A stretch of 64,000 bases of DNA from Agriterribacter humi (GCF_009192765.1 NZ_VOHQ01000010.1:124001-188000), one strand, 5' to 3'. Positions 34,250 through 43,586 are shown, counted from the first letter of the stretch. The notes: generated by a model from the sequence alone, not told the origin. Made by a program: numbers and translations.

Positions 34250-34282
34250 CTAAAAAGAGAAGGCAACCTTTTACAGTTGCCT
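34250..34282 (-). terminator. Intrinsic terminator of the MBL-rhodanese gene
   Basis: AGGCAAC (34261-34267) and GTTGCCT (34276-34282) form a 7-bp stem with an 8-nt loop. On the minus strand it is followed by TCTCTTTTTAG. It lies 57 bp after the stop codon at 34339. Confidence 0.8.
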
Positions 34283-34338
34283 CCTGGTTTCCATCATGCT
34301 TGAATACACTTTATTGAACCTTAAAGCAGACGCTTTTT

Positions 34339-35754
34339 TTATGCTGTCATTACTTTACTCTGGCACACAAAATCTGTTTTAGGAATTGCTGTTTCGCTGA
34401 TGGCTTTAAAGCCGCCTCCTATTTCAGTAAAATTTCTGTAACCTCTTGCCTGAAGAATAGATGCTGCCATCATGCTCCGGTACCCCCCTTCACAATGAAG
34501 AAAAAAATGTTCTTGGGGGTTTATATCTTTTATCCATTCATTAATAGCAGCAAGGGGCCTGTTATAAGATTCGTCAACATGCTCTGCAGCATACTCAGTT
34601 TCTTTACGAACATCAAAAACTTTGTCTTCACCTATTATCAGATCTTTTGCAAATTGCTCGGCAGATATTCTATCAACTACATCTGCCTCTTTACCTTCCG
34701 TCAGCCAGGCTTCAAAGCCGCCCTTTAAATGTCCCAATATATTATCAAAGCCTACACGGCTTAAACGGGTTACAGCTTCTTCTTCAAATCCTTCATCAGT
34801 AACCAATAACAAGGGTTGTTTTACATCTACAATTAATGCACCAACCCAGGGCGCAAAATCTCCATTCAATCCAATATTCACGGATTGCGGAATAAAGCCT
34901 TTATAAAAATCTGTATTGGCTCTTGTATCTAAAATTAATGCGCCGGTATTTTCTGCGGCTACCTCAAATTCATCAGGTGTTAAAGCCCTCATGCCATTAT
35001 TTAAAACTGTTTCAAAACTTTCGTACCCCTTTTTATTCATGGCTACATTCAATCCAAAATATGCAGGTGGTGGAAGCAAGCCATCGGTTACTGCTTTTAC
35101 AAAGGCTTCTTTATCCGGTTGATTTAATGCATAGTTCATTCTTTTTTGATTGCCCAATCTATCAACCGTTTCTTTCATCATGTTTTTACCACAGGCACTA
35201 CCTGCACCGTGTGCAGGATATACTATTACATCATCAGCCAAAGGCATTATTCTGGTCATTAAACTTTCATATAATAAACCAGCCAATTCTTCCTGTGTCA
35301 TATGTACAGCTTTCTGTGCCAGGTCAGGACGACCAACATCTCCGAGGAATAATGTATCCCCACTGAATATGCAGTAATCTTTTCCAGTGCCATCCTTCAG
35401 TAAATAGGTAGTGCTTTCCATGGTATGCCCTGGCGTGTGCAATACTTTAATGGTAACATCACCAATTTTAAATATCTGATTATCTTTTGCGACGATAGCT
35501 TCATATTCAGGACTTGCATTGGGACCGTACACAATTACGGCTCCGGTCTTTTTACTCAAATCAACATGGCCACTTACAAAATCGGCATGAAAGTGTGTTT
35601 CAAAAACATACTTTAATTTAACGCCATCCTTTTGCAACCTTTTTATATATGGCTCTGTTTCACGAAGCGGATCAATGATGGCAGCTTCGCCATTGGAGCT
35701 GATGTAATAGGCACCTTGTGCTAAACATCCGGTATAAATTTGTTCTACGTTCAT
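34339..35754 (-). CDS. Metallo-beta-lactamase-fold/rhodanese fusion (persulfide dioxygenase-like)
   Basis: A 471-residue fusion. Residues 1-245 form a metallo-beta-lactamase-fold domain with ETHFHADFVSGH (His54, His56, Asp58), HTPGHT, SGDTLFLGDVGRPDL and YPAHGAGSACG, the pattern of persulfide dioxygenases. Two rhodanese domains follow: the first (about 265-350) lacks the catalytic Cys (LLVTDEG), the second (about 370-455) has Cys421 in HCEGGYRS. The domain plan resembles CstB-type fusions, which oxidise persulfides to sulfite and thiosulfate. Gene context (rhodanese, thioredoxin, DUF2892) fits sulfane sulfur detoxification. It is monocistronic, with an operator-type promoter and its own terminator. 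Confidence 0.88.
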   Translation of the reverse strand: MNVEQIYTGCLAQGAYYISSNGEAAIIDPLRETEPYIKRLQKDGVKLKYVFETHFHADFVSGHVDLSKKTGAVIVYGPNASPEYEAIVAKDNQIFKIGDVTIKVLHTPGHTMESTTYLLKDGTGKDYCIFSGDTLFLGDVGRPDLAQKAVHMTQEELAGLLYESLMTRIMPLADDVIVYPAHGAGSACGKNMMKETVDRLGNQKRMNYALNQPDKEAFVKAVTDGLLPPPAYFGLNVAMNKKGYESFETVLNNGMRALTPDEFEVAAENTGALILDTRANTDFYKGFIPQSVNIGLNGDFAPWVGALIVDVKQPLLLVTDEGFEEEAVTRLSRVGFDNILGHLKGGFEAWLTEGKEADVVDRISAEQFAKDLIIGEDKVFDVRKETEYAAEHVDESYNRPLAAINEWIKDINPQEHFFLHCEGGYRSMMAASILQARGYRNFTEIGGGFKAISETAIPKTDFVCQSKVMTA

Positions 35755-35782
35755 ACAATCGTTTTTAATTTTATCAATTGCA

Positions 35783-35826
35783 CAAATATGCTTAGAGTTT
35801 TTGACCAGTTGGGTAACATTTGTTGC
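35783..35826 (-). promoter_or_regulatory. Promoter and putative Crp/Fnr operator of the MBL-rhodanese gene
   Basis: The minus strand reads GCAACAAATGTTAC (35826-35813), 22 bp of spacer, then CATATTTG (35790-35783), one base from TAnnTTTG and 28 bp before the start codon. Spacing and half-site TGTTAC are the same as at 31001-31044 and 32828-32871. Confidence 0.65.
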
Positions 35827-35834
35827 ATTGAAGT

Positions 35835-36108
35835 TTGCTTTTTACAAACCCATCGTTTGGATCATCGTCTTGAAAACAAACAGTATTATGAACAGTTGGA
35901 TATAAGGTTAAAAATGATTGGGGAGTATAAGGAGCTTTTATCAACGTTAAACAATACAACACTACTGAACAAGGCCCTTTCATTGGGACAAATAACCATT
36001 ATTCAATATTTCTACGATGAAAGTTTCTATTTCGCAGCTTATGATAAATACCTGCAGACAAAATGAGAATATCAGCAGGCGGTGGCAAGGTTGTATAAGT
36101 TTCAGTTG
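35835..36108 (+). pseudogene. C-terminal fragment of a TolC/CzcC-type efflux protein with internal stop
   Basis: The plus strand encodes YYEQLDIRLKMIGEYKELL, then LLNKALSLGQITIIQYFYDE and YFAAYDKYLQTK, matching the last helices of CzcC-type channels. A TGA at 36064-36066 interrupts it, and the same frame continues EYQQAVARLYKFQL before the final stop, as expected for the family C-terminus. The 5' part is missing. It is a degraded gene on the strand opposite to the intact operons. Confidence 0.6.
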
Positions 36109-36426
36109 TAGTACAAACCTGGTTAAATAACAATTAATCATTTTACATTTTCAACCACGTACTTTAAGAATTCATGATTTATGAACTTGCCTGCATACTG
36201 AATAAACAATCAATTGTGTCGGTAGCTATGTGCACCCGATGCCAATGATCCTTGTTTTTGGATATATTAACCCCTAATACAAAATAATTAGTGATCACCA
36301 ATGGGAAATGAGATGCAAAAAATAATGTACATTTAGTAAGTATAGTTTCACAGCAATTACAAATATTAAAAATCCTGCCATGCTTTACGAATAAACACGG
36401 CAGGAATAAATTGTAAACCAACCTTT
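36109..36426. other. Intergenic region after the TolC fragment
   Basis: About 320 bp with no supported gene. It contains the terminator of the DUF5602-like gene at 36366-36404 and little else. Confidence 0.5.
36366..36404 (-). terminator. Intrinsic terminator of the DUF5602-like lipoprotein gene
   Basis: CCTGCC (36374-36379) and GGCAGG (36399-36404), extended by an outer T-A pair, form the stem; on the minus strand it is followed by ATTTTTAA. It begins about 22 bp after the stop codon. Confidence 0.75.
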
Positions 36427-37215
36427 TTAGGATTGTAACCGGTAAACAAATTCATCAAGAATAATTTCTGTAACTCCATCGTGCTTTACCACTCTTAATT
36501 TTGTTGGATACCAGCTTGTTTTCTGAACCCTGGCTGGCTGGGGAATACTCCTTATATAATTAGTGTTATTCTTTAAAAACTCCAGCGTTATCATTGGTTC
36601 GTAAAAGTTGACTTTACCATCATATGAGCCATAGATAAAGGTTTGGGTAAAAGGCTGACCATTGAACTCTCCTGAAGTAGGATCAACCCAATGCGCACCC
36701 ATTTGCGGGACGCCGCCCCCGGCATTAAAATACGCAGGTGGCAAATAAGCCGCAGCCGGAGCGTTATCAAATTTATCTTTTGCCATTTCATATGCAGGGA
36801 TAGCAGCAACTTCCTGTGCTGTCATCATATAAAAATGAAAATCAAAATGCGGTTTTCCATATACAGGCTCAGGTTCATGACCGATCGGATTCCAGCCCAT
36901 TCCTACATGATTAAACGGAATTATACTTGCTTTAGGATGAAATTTTAAGACCCAGTTATTTTCCGTATTGCCGTGGTCATGCTCACCCTCATCACCATTC
37001 CCAACAGGCACACTATTGAGCGCTGCATCTGTCAAACTAATGGCTAAACGTAAAGGATCCCCTTTTTTATCCAATTGTATCCATGTCGATGCTTTCCCAT
37101 TATGCACCTGAACTTCAGGCCCTTTAAAGATTCCACTTTTTTCATTGTCTTTATCTTTTTTACAGGAACTGAATAAAGCAATTAATGCTAAAGAAGCGAT
37201 TAAAAATTTTTTCAT
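36427..37215 (-). CDS. DUF5602 (TTHB210-like) lipoprotein
   Basis: A 262-residue lipoprotein. The start at 37215 is preferred to one 16 codons upstream because it begins MKKFLIASLALIALFSSC, a textbook lipoprotein signal. The mature protein is rich in His and aromatic residues (GEHDHGNTENNW, GHEPEPVYGKPHFDFHFYMM) and looks like the TTHB210/DUF5602 family, whose members are small secreted proteins of unknown role. His clusters suggest metal binding, but this is inference. A CATCTTTG box lies at 37246-37253. It is monocistronic with its own terminator. Confidence 0.65.
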   Translation of the reverse strand: MKKFLIASLALIALFSSCKKDKDNEKSGIFKGPEVQVHNGKASTWIQLDKKGDPLRLAISLTDAALNSVPVGNGDEGEHDHGNTENNWVLKFHPKASIIPFNHVGMGWNPIGHEPEPVYGKPHFDFHFYMMTAQEVAAIPAYEMAKDKFDNAPAAAYLPPAYFNAGGGVPQMGAHWVDPTSGEFNGQPFTQTFIYGSYDGKVNFYEPMITLEFLKNNTNYIRSIPQPARVQKTSWYPTKLRVVKHDGVTEIILDEFVYRLQS

Positions 37216-37245
37216 GATTAATGTTTTACTGATTTTTTGATAAAA

Positions 37246-37253
37246 CAAAGATG
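37246..37253 (-). promoter_or_regulatory. Candidate -7 box (CATCTTTG)
   Basis: One base from TAnnTTTG, 31 bp upstream of the lipoprotein start at 37215. The same octamer is found before the gene at 45199. No -33 element is evident. Confidence 0.3.
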
Positions 37254-37877
37254 GTTTAATCACCTACTTTTAGAAATGGAATAGTAAACGAATTGGTTAA
37301 AATGATGAATGAAATGCTTCTATCCAAGGGAAAAGTTATGTGAGAATACTTAATACCGCAATGATTCAAACCTTGCAGCTTATTATATCTTCAGCTATGG
37401 GATTATCAACAGTACCCATTCAGCACAGAAGATAATGTAGCCACCAATCCCAAGAACACCATCTCGTGTCCTCCCGGCAGCAGTAAATTAGACACTGCCA
37501 AAAGAGAGCAAATAACAGGCATGAAAGGTGCAGAGAAAAATGGCGAATATAAAATAACTGTACCTCAGAATGATCTGAATATAGCATGGCATTCCCGTAA
37601 GCCTGGTTCACGATGTTGACGGAATATTTCCGCCGCTGCTACAAACATGCCGCTTTGCATCATCAACTGAGCTATGCCAATGCTGCGCAGAAAGGTGGAT
37701 TTACCGCCCTGATTTGCGCCGGTAATAATCGCGAGCCTGCGGTGTTTGATTTCCACCGCTTATAGATCATAGTAAGACATGGGTATTGGGAGTTGTGCAG
37801 TACCTGCAAGCTTCCCCCGTTTCATTATCTTGCCTATATTACCTCAGATAAGTTATAAAGAAGTGGGAGCTTAATTG
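37254..37877. other. Intergenic region with gene debris
   Basis: About 620 bp without an intact gene. It holds a MutS-like fragment (37621-37765) on the minus strand. On the plus strand an open stretch at about 37396-37620 (DYQQYPFSTEDNVATNP..., then ITGMKGAEKNGEYKITVPQ) looks coding-like but has no start and no recognised family. Confidence 0.5.
37621..37765 (-). pseudogene. Fragment of a MutS-like ATPase
   Basis: The minus strand reads RRLAIITGANQGGKSTFLRS then IGIAQLMMQSGMFVAA, the Walker A region and following helix of MutS-family proteins. An in-frame stop precedes it and the similarity ends abruptly after GMFVAA. Only about 45 residues of a protein normally several hundred long remain, so this is debris of a rearranged gene. 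Confidence 0.65.
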
Positions 37878-38969
37878 TTAAGGATTAATTTTCCATACAG
37901 CTTCTGCACCCGCTTTTCTTTCATCGGTTGCACGAACAACCAAAGTATCTCCATTTTTAAGGTCACCGAAAATTTCAATACCTTTTTCTGTACTCATGCC
38001 CTGGCGTACATCCACCCATTCTGTCTTACCATTTCTGACAGCTATCACGAATTTCCTTTCCTGGTTAGTAGCAATTGTACCCGGTGCCACCACAAAGGAG
38101 GGCGCATCTCTTTGTAAATTAAGTTTTACATACGCAAAGCTCCCGGCTTTGAGCTGATTGTTCTTATTCACGAAGAGATACTCCCAGATTTCGGTCCTGT
38201 TTTTCGGATCAATTGCACCACTTTTTCTGACAAACTGTGCTGCAAAACTTTTGTTAGGATTACTTTGAACGCTAAACTGAACTTCCTTACCGGCAGTCCC
38301 GGTGGACACATACAATTCGGGAACCGCTACCCGCAATCTTAGGGTCCTTGTATGCTGCACCGTAAATATCGGGACCGTTTGACCAACCAATGCACCTCTA
38401 TCAGCATTCCGGGCCGTCACAATACCATCGAAGGGCGCAGTAATTAAAAGATAACCGGCTACTTCATTATAAGATTGGGCAAGACTTTTGGCACTCTCAT
38501 ACGCAGCACTATCCGCCAGTTTCTGGTTACGGCTTTTCTCCAGGTCAACAGGGGCAACGATGCCCGCCGATTTTGCCTGAGAGGCGTTGTATAACCGATC
38601 GTAAACATCTTTACTTGACTGGTATCTCGCCTTTGCAGAAAAAAGCGCGGATTTGTATTCGGCCGACTTTGTTCTTATTTCAGGTGCATCCAGCACAGCC
38701 AGCGTTTGCCCTTTCCTTACTTCGTCACCGATATCTACCCGCATTTCTTTAACATATGCCTCAACTTTTGCTGTCAGGTCTGCTGTTTCGTAAGGCAATA
38801 ACTCAGCCGGAAGTTCGATGGACTTACTCACATCGGAGCTTGTTAGAACAAACACGGGAACGGTATCTCTTACCTCTCCGGCAGTCTCTGTATTTTTTGA
38901 GTTTTTCTTTTCTGTACAGGCTGTAAAGAATAGTATAACTAATGAAAATTGGGCTATTGATTTTGTCAT
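37878..38969 (-). CDS. RND periplasmic adaptor lipoprotein (second system)
   Basis: A 363-residue membrane-fusion protein with lipobox FFTAC. Lipoyl halves (LTAKVEAYVKEMRVDIGDEV and TAPFDGIVTARNADRGALVG) enclose a coiled-coil hairpin rich in Ala, Ser and Lys; beta-barrel domains follow. It is the last gene of a TolC-RND-adaptor operon, 14 bp after the permease gene. It links pump and outer membrane channel. Confidence 0.9.
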   Translation of the reverse strand: MTKSIAQFSLVILFFTACTEKKNSKNTETAGEVRDTVPVFVLTSSDVSKSIELPAELLPYETADLTAKVEAYVKEMRVDIGDEVRKGQTLAVLDAPEIRTKSAEYKSALFSAKARYQSSKDVYDRLYNASQAKSAGIVAPVDLEKSRNQKLADSAAYESAKSLAQSYNEVAGYLLITAPFDGIVTARNADRGALVGQTVPIFTVQHTRTLRLRVAVPELYVSTGTAGKEVQFSVQSNPNKSFAAQFVRKSGAIDPKNRTEIWEYLFVNKNNQLKAGSFAYVKLNLQRDAPSFVVAPGTIATNQERKFVIAVRNGKTEWVDVRQGMSTEKGIEIFGDLKNGDTLVVRATDERKAGAEAVWKINP

Positions 38970-38983
38970 CTTATTGTTTTCGG

Positions 38984-41900
38984 CTAATTTTTATTCAATA
39001 ATTCCGGATCATCGGGATCCAGCGATATTACTTTAAACTTTCGGTTTCCCGCTGCCCATTGATATACTGCCGGCAAGAAGAATAACACGCTTATGGTGGA
39101 AGTGATCAGCCCTCCAATAACCGCTATGCCAAGCGGTGCGATCTGTCCTCCCCCTAATGCCATTGGGATCATGCCGGCGATCATTGCCATACTGGTCATC
39201 AGGATTGGACGGAGGCGTGTTTCGGCAGAAAGCAAATGGGGATTTTGCGTGTTGCCACTTTTCCGAAGAACCTCTGCATTGGTTACAAACAACACGGCAT
39301 TGGCAATGGCAACGCCTATCGCCATGATCGTTCCCATATAGGACTGAATATTCATGGACTGACCAGTGAGCAGCAATAACATTAAAGCGCCTGCAATAAC
39401 GGCCGGTATAACAGCCAACATAACCGCGGCAATCCGAAACGATTGGAAAAATACTGCCATCAGCAGAAAAATGACCACCATTGCTACCAATAACCCAAAC
39501 TGTAAACTGCTTAGCGTTTGAGAAAGTAGTTCTGATTGTCCCCTTAATAATATTTTAGCACCCCTGGGCAACTCAGATCGTATGCTTTCAACAATTTTTT
39601 CAGTTTGCTTGAAAGCCGATCCCAGATCTTTGTCGTGAACATTTGCAGTGACTGTAATATATCGTTGCTGGTTTAACCGGTCATACTCCCCAGGCATAGT
39701 GATCATTTTCCAGGATGCCACTTCGTTTAACAGGTGCGAATTACCGTTACCTGTACTTACAGGTATCATTTCTATCTGTGAAGTAGAATTCATCCGGTAT
39801 TCCGGATATTGGACCTGGACAATATAGGCCGTTCCGGTCGTTTTATCGAGCCAGTAACCAGGCGACATAAAACGTGTGCTCGATGTTGCAGCAACTATAG
39901 AGCGTGTAATCTGTTCAGCGGTTAAATTAAGCTGTCCGGCTTTAACTCTGTCCACATCTATTTTTATAGCAGGATAGTCCAGTGGGGTTGCAATTTGTAC
40001 ATCACGCATGTACGGCAATGCGGACAATTCATTAACTATTTTTTTGGCAGTAACTTTTCCCTGTTCCAGATTTTTATTCACTACTGCAATCTCTACCGGA
40101 TTGGTTGTTCCCATATTTAACACCTGGCTGGCAATGTCACCGGGTTCAAAAGAAATTATTGCATTGGGCAGTTCCTTTTTTACCTGCGCCCTGAGTTGTT
40201 CCTTAAAATCTTCTATCGGTATTGATCCGCTGCGTAGCTTTATTTTTGTTACACTTTCATGTGGGCCACCTGTCCATAAATATATATAGTTGACCGGAAA
40301 ACTGGATGGTTGTGTGCCCACAAAAGCAGAGGTAATTTCTACATTCTCTTTGCCTGCTATTTTCGAAGATAATTGCAGCAATTTTCTCGTGGCATCTTCA
40401 GTTCTTTCCAATCTTGTTCCAACCGGCAGCCTCAACCTCACCTCTGTCTGCCCGGTATCAACTGTCGGAAACAGTTCTGTACCGATGCTGATAAAAAATA
40501 AGACAACCAGGCCAATGGACAGGGCAGAAAACAATAAGGTAACAAGGGCTGTCTTACGGGACAGCCGAACTATAGCGCCTTTATATCTTTTTTTTAATCG
40601 TTCAAAAAGATTATTGGAATGGGTGTTAGCAAGATGGTTTTTCATCATCCAGTTACTTATTACAGGAACAAAGGTTTGAGATAACAGGAAGGAAGCAATC
40701 ATCGCGAAACCAACAGCTAATGACAGTGGCATAAACATGGCCCGGGGAACTCCATTCATAAATAAGGAAGGAACAAACACCGCGAGGATGCTCAGCAGGA
40801 TCAATAATTTTGGGGTGGCGACTTCTTTACAGGCATCAGCTATTGCCTGGCGCTTTTCTTTCCCCATTTCCAGGTGCCGGTGTATATTTTCTATCGTAAC
40901 TGTTGCTTCGTCCACTAAAATTCCTACCGACAAGGCCAACCCTCCAAGGGTCATGATATTAATGGTTTGACCGAAAAGATATAATACCGTAGCTGAAGTC
41001 AGTAACGCTAACGGGATCGTCATGACCACTATTAAAGCGCCTCTCTTGTCCCCTAAGAAAAGCAATACCATCAGGCCCGTTAAAACTGCGCCTAATCCAC
41101 CTTCAAATAATAAACTTTTTAAAGCACTGACTACATATCCGGATTGGTCAAACTCATAAGATACTTTAATATCTTCCGGTATTGCAGCCTGCATATCGGG
41201 TAAGGAAGCTTTTACCAATTTAACAACGTCCCAGGTCGAAGCGTCGGCCCGTTTTGTTACCGGAATGTACACGGAGCGTTTTCCATTAACCAGTGCATAA
41301 CTGGTAGTAACATCAGATCCAATACTGACGGTTGCAATATCTTTTACAAATACTGATGTGCCGCTTCCTTTTTGCAGGGGTGTATTTTCCAGGTCCTGCA
41401 AATTTTCGATCACACTATTCTGAGGCGTTAGGTACGTGCTGTCTCCAATCCTGACATTGCCCGCAGGAGATATGGTGTTGGAAGTAGCTAAAGACTGCAT
41501 CACCTGCTCGGGAGAAAGTTGGTAATTCCGGATTTTATCAGGATCTATATTAACAATAACGGTTTTGTTATTTCCACCGAAAGGCGGCGGGGCGGATACT
41601 CCGGGCAGTGTAGAAAACATCGGTCTCACTCTGAACAACGCCAAATCGGAGATTTCGCCCAATGATTTGGTTTCCGAACTGAATACCAGTTGACCTACCG
41701 GTACACTCCCGGCATCAAAGCGGGTGATGAAGGGAGGAACAGTGCCCGGAGGCATGAATGCCCTGGAGCGATTCACATAACCAACAACCTCTGCCATGGC
41801 CTGCGCCATGTCGGTACCTTCATTAAATTCGATCTTGATAATGGCGGCGCCCTGTATGGATTTGGAGTCAACATATTTTACACCGGTTATATACAAAAAA

Positions 41901-42109
41901 TGATATTCGTAATAGGAAGTAACAAAGCCCTCCATTTGTTCTGGTGAAAGCCCGCCATAAGGCTGGGCCACATATACTGTAGGTAAGCCCAACGTGGGAA
42001 ATATATCTATTTTACTGTTGCGAATGGAGAGATAGGAAAAAAAAGCAATCCCCATAACCGCCACAAGAACAGTTATTGGATGCCTGAGTGCTGATACAAT
42101 AAGTTTCAT
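38984..42109 (-). CDS. RND efflux transporter permease (second system)
   Basis: A 1041-residue RND pump. The fourth-helix proton relay region is SVGILVDEATVTIENIHRH, with only one Asp of the usual Asp-Asp pair, as in several Bacteroidota RND proteins of the AcrB/MdtBC-like branch. Large periplasmic domains and twelve helices are in normal order. Its partners are the TolC-type gene 8 bp upstream and the adaptor 14 bp downstream. The AraC regulator encoded just upstream probably controls it. Substrate unknown. Confidence 0.9.
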   Translation of the reverse strand: MKLIVSALRHPITVLVAVMGIAFFSYLSIRNSKIDIFPTLGLPTVYVAQPYGGLSPEQMEGFVTSYYEYHFLYITGVKYVDSKSIQGAAIIKIEFNEGTDMAQAMAEVVGYVNRSRAFMPPGTVPPFITRFDAGSVPVGQLVFSSETKSLGEISDLALFRVRPMFSTLPGVSAPPPFGGNNKTVIVNIDPDKIRNYQLSPEQVMQSLATSNTISPAGNVRIGDSTYLTPQNSVIENLQDLENTPLQKGSGTSVFVKDIATVSIGSDVTTSYALVNGKRSVYIPVTKRADASTWDVVKLVKASLPDMQAAIPEDIKVSYEFDQSGYVVSALKSLLFEGGLGAVLTGLMVLLFLGDKRGALIVVMTIPLALLTSATVLYLFGQTINIMTLGGLALSVGILVDEATVTIENIHRHLEMGKEKRQAIADACKEVATPKLLILLSILAVFVPSLFMNGVPRAMFMPLSLAVGFAMIASFLLSQTFVPVISNWMMKNHLANTHSNNLFERLKKRYKGAIVRLSRKTALVTLLFSALSIGLVVLFFISIGTELFPTVDTGQTEVRLRLPVGTRLERTEDATRKLLQLSSKIAGKENVEITSAFVGTQPSSFPVNYIYLWTGGPHESVTKIKLRSGSIPIEDFKEQLRAQVKKELPNAIISFEPGDIASQVLNMGTTNPVEIAVVNKNLEQGKVTAKKIVNELSALPYMRDVQIATPLDYPAIKIDVDRVKAGQLNLTAEQITRSIVAATSSTRFMSPGYWLDKTTGTAYIVQVQYPEYRMNSTSQIEMIPVSTGNGNSHLLNEVASWKMITMPGEYDRLNQQRYITVTANVHDKDLGSAFKQTEKIVESIRSELPRGAKILLRGQSELLSQTLSSLQFGLLVAMVVIFLLMAVFFQSFRIAAVMLAVIPAVIAGALMLLLLTGQSMNIQSYMGTIMAIGVAIANAVLFVTNAEVLRKSGNTQNPHLLSAETRLRPILMTSMAMIAGMIPMALGGGQIAPLGIAVIGGLITSTISVLFFLPAVYQWAAGNRKFKVISLDPDDPELLNKN

Positions 42110-42117
42110 GTTGTTTT

Positions 42118-43506
42118 CTAACGATTAAAAAATAAATTCAAATCTCCTTTCGCAACACTGATTTCAAGCAACGAACGCTGTAAGATCAATTGTGCGCCTG
42201 CATTGTTTATTTCGGCCTGCTGCAGTTCATACTGGGATTGTGCCAGGCGTGTAAAATCTACCAACCCAGCCTCGTAACTCAATTTTAAACTATTAAAAGC
42301 ATCTGAAGCACTTTTCTGGCGTATGGCCATCTTTTTAGTTACTGCCAAATTTGATAGGTATTGCTGTATGGCCATATCAACCTGTTTATTCAGATCCAGT
42401 TCAATTTGATTTATGCGGTATTCATCTGCTTTTAGCAATTGCTCATATTGTTTTTTCCTGGCATTCAGTTGATAAAATTGAAGCAGAGGAAAACTTAACT
42501 GGATGCCGATGCCTATGTTGTTTCTGTTAAGGTTAAATCCCTCCGGTTTGTTAATATTTCCTGTCGCATCAATTCCTGAGCCTCTACGATACACATTTCC
42601 CCAAATATCCAGTTTGGGCCGCCATGACATATTAACTTCTTTCAATTGGGCAGCAGTAACATCTTTTTGTGCTGCTGCTGTCAGATAAAACGGATGGCCA
42701 GAAATATTTATGGCTGTATCTATCTCCGTGTTGCGGCTATCAAGACTATCAAACACGGTGTCAATAAGAATGATGTTATAATCTTTGTTTTTGCTTCCAA
42801 TAAGTGCAGACAATTCGATTATTTTTTGCTTATAGTTATTTTCACTTTGCAACAGGTCAATTTCTGCCTGAGCTATGGAACTTTGAATTTGAAGGGTGTC
42901 TATTCCCGGCTTTAAGCCATTCTTCGCCAGGATCAATGACTGTTCCAAATTGCTTTGATACCTGCTGATATTGGATTTATTGCTGGCGATAATTTGCTGA
43001 AAGTAAACAGCCTCTATATAGGCGTTAACCGCCGCAAACTCATATTTGAACGATTCTTCGTTGTAGTCTGCATTAGCTAGTTTATATTGTGATGTCGCCC
43101 TTTGTATAGCTGAGCTTCGCTGTCCGAATGTAATCGGGTGCCAGGTTACAAATGCAGTTGCCGCCGATCCCGGTACGAAATTAATATCGTTATTTGCAGA
43201 GGGCGGCCCGCTGATAGGCATGATCAACCCGGGATAGCTCATACCTGTGATATTATTGAACGTTGCCAGATTAGCCTGGTAGGCAACAGACACATCGGGC
43301 ATTAAACTTCTTTTCTCATAATCAATTAATGATTTGCTTGCCTCTGTGTTCGCTTTAGCCACATGGAGTGCAGGCAGATTAGTTCGTACAAGTAAAGGAA
43401 TGTCATTTAATGACAATCGTTGCTGGGTATGCCCTTCAATGGGAATAAAGAAATTGACTATAAATAGACAAATTACACACCGTATTCTTAATACCGTTTT
43501 ATTCAT
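42118..43506 (-). CDS. TolC-family outer membrane efflux channel (second system)
   Basis: A 462-residue outer membrane channel with a signal peptide ending GHTQQ. Repeats of the TolC fold are visible: LSLNDIPLLVRTNLPALHVA at the start of the first and the long helices ending LLEISVAKGDLNLFF at the C-terminus. It is the first structural gene of the RND operon, 80 bp downstream of the AraC gene on the same strand. Confidence 0.9.
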   Translation of the reverse strand: MNKTVLRIRCVICLFIVNFFIPIEGHTQQRLSLNDIPLLVRTNLPALHVAKANTEASKSLIDYEKRSLMPDVSVAYQANLATFNNITGMSYPGLIMPISGPPSANNDINFVPGSAATAFVTWHPITFGQRSSAIQRATSQYKLANADYNEESFKYEFAAVNAYIEAVYFQQIIASNKSNISRYQSNLEQSLILAKNGLKPGIDTLQIQSSIAQAEIDLLQSENNYKQKIIELSALIGSKNKDYNIILIDTVFDSLDSRNTEIDTAINISGHPFYLTAAAQKDVTAAQLKEVNMSWRPKLDIWGNVYRRGSGIDATGNINKPEGFNLNRNNIGIGIQLSFPLLQFYQLNARKKQYEQLLKADEYRINQIELDLNKQVDMAIQQYLSNLAVTKKMAIRQKSASDAFNSLKLSYEAGLVDFTRLAQSQYELQQAEINNAGAQLILQRSLLEISVAKGDLNLFFNR

Positions 43507-43586
43507 CGAAATGTGTTCGTTTTACAATCCGACTAAAATATAACTATCGGATTCACATTCGCGGTATATTTGAAAATAGTGTGGCA

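Noticed and set aside
36179-36421. 80-codon minus-strand frame
   Set aside because: Runs through the terminator of the neighbouring lipoprotein gene and has no coding resemblance.
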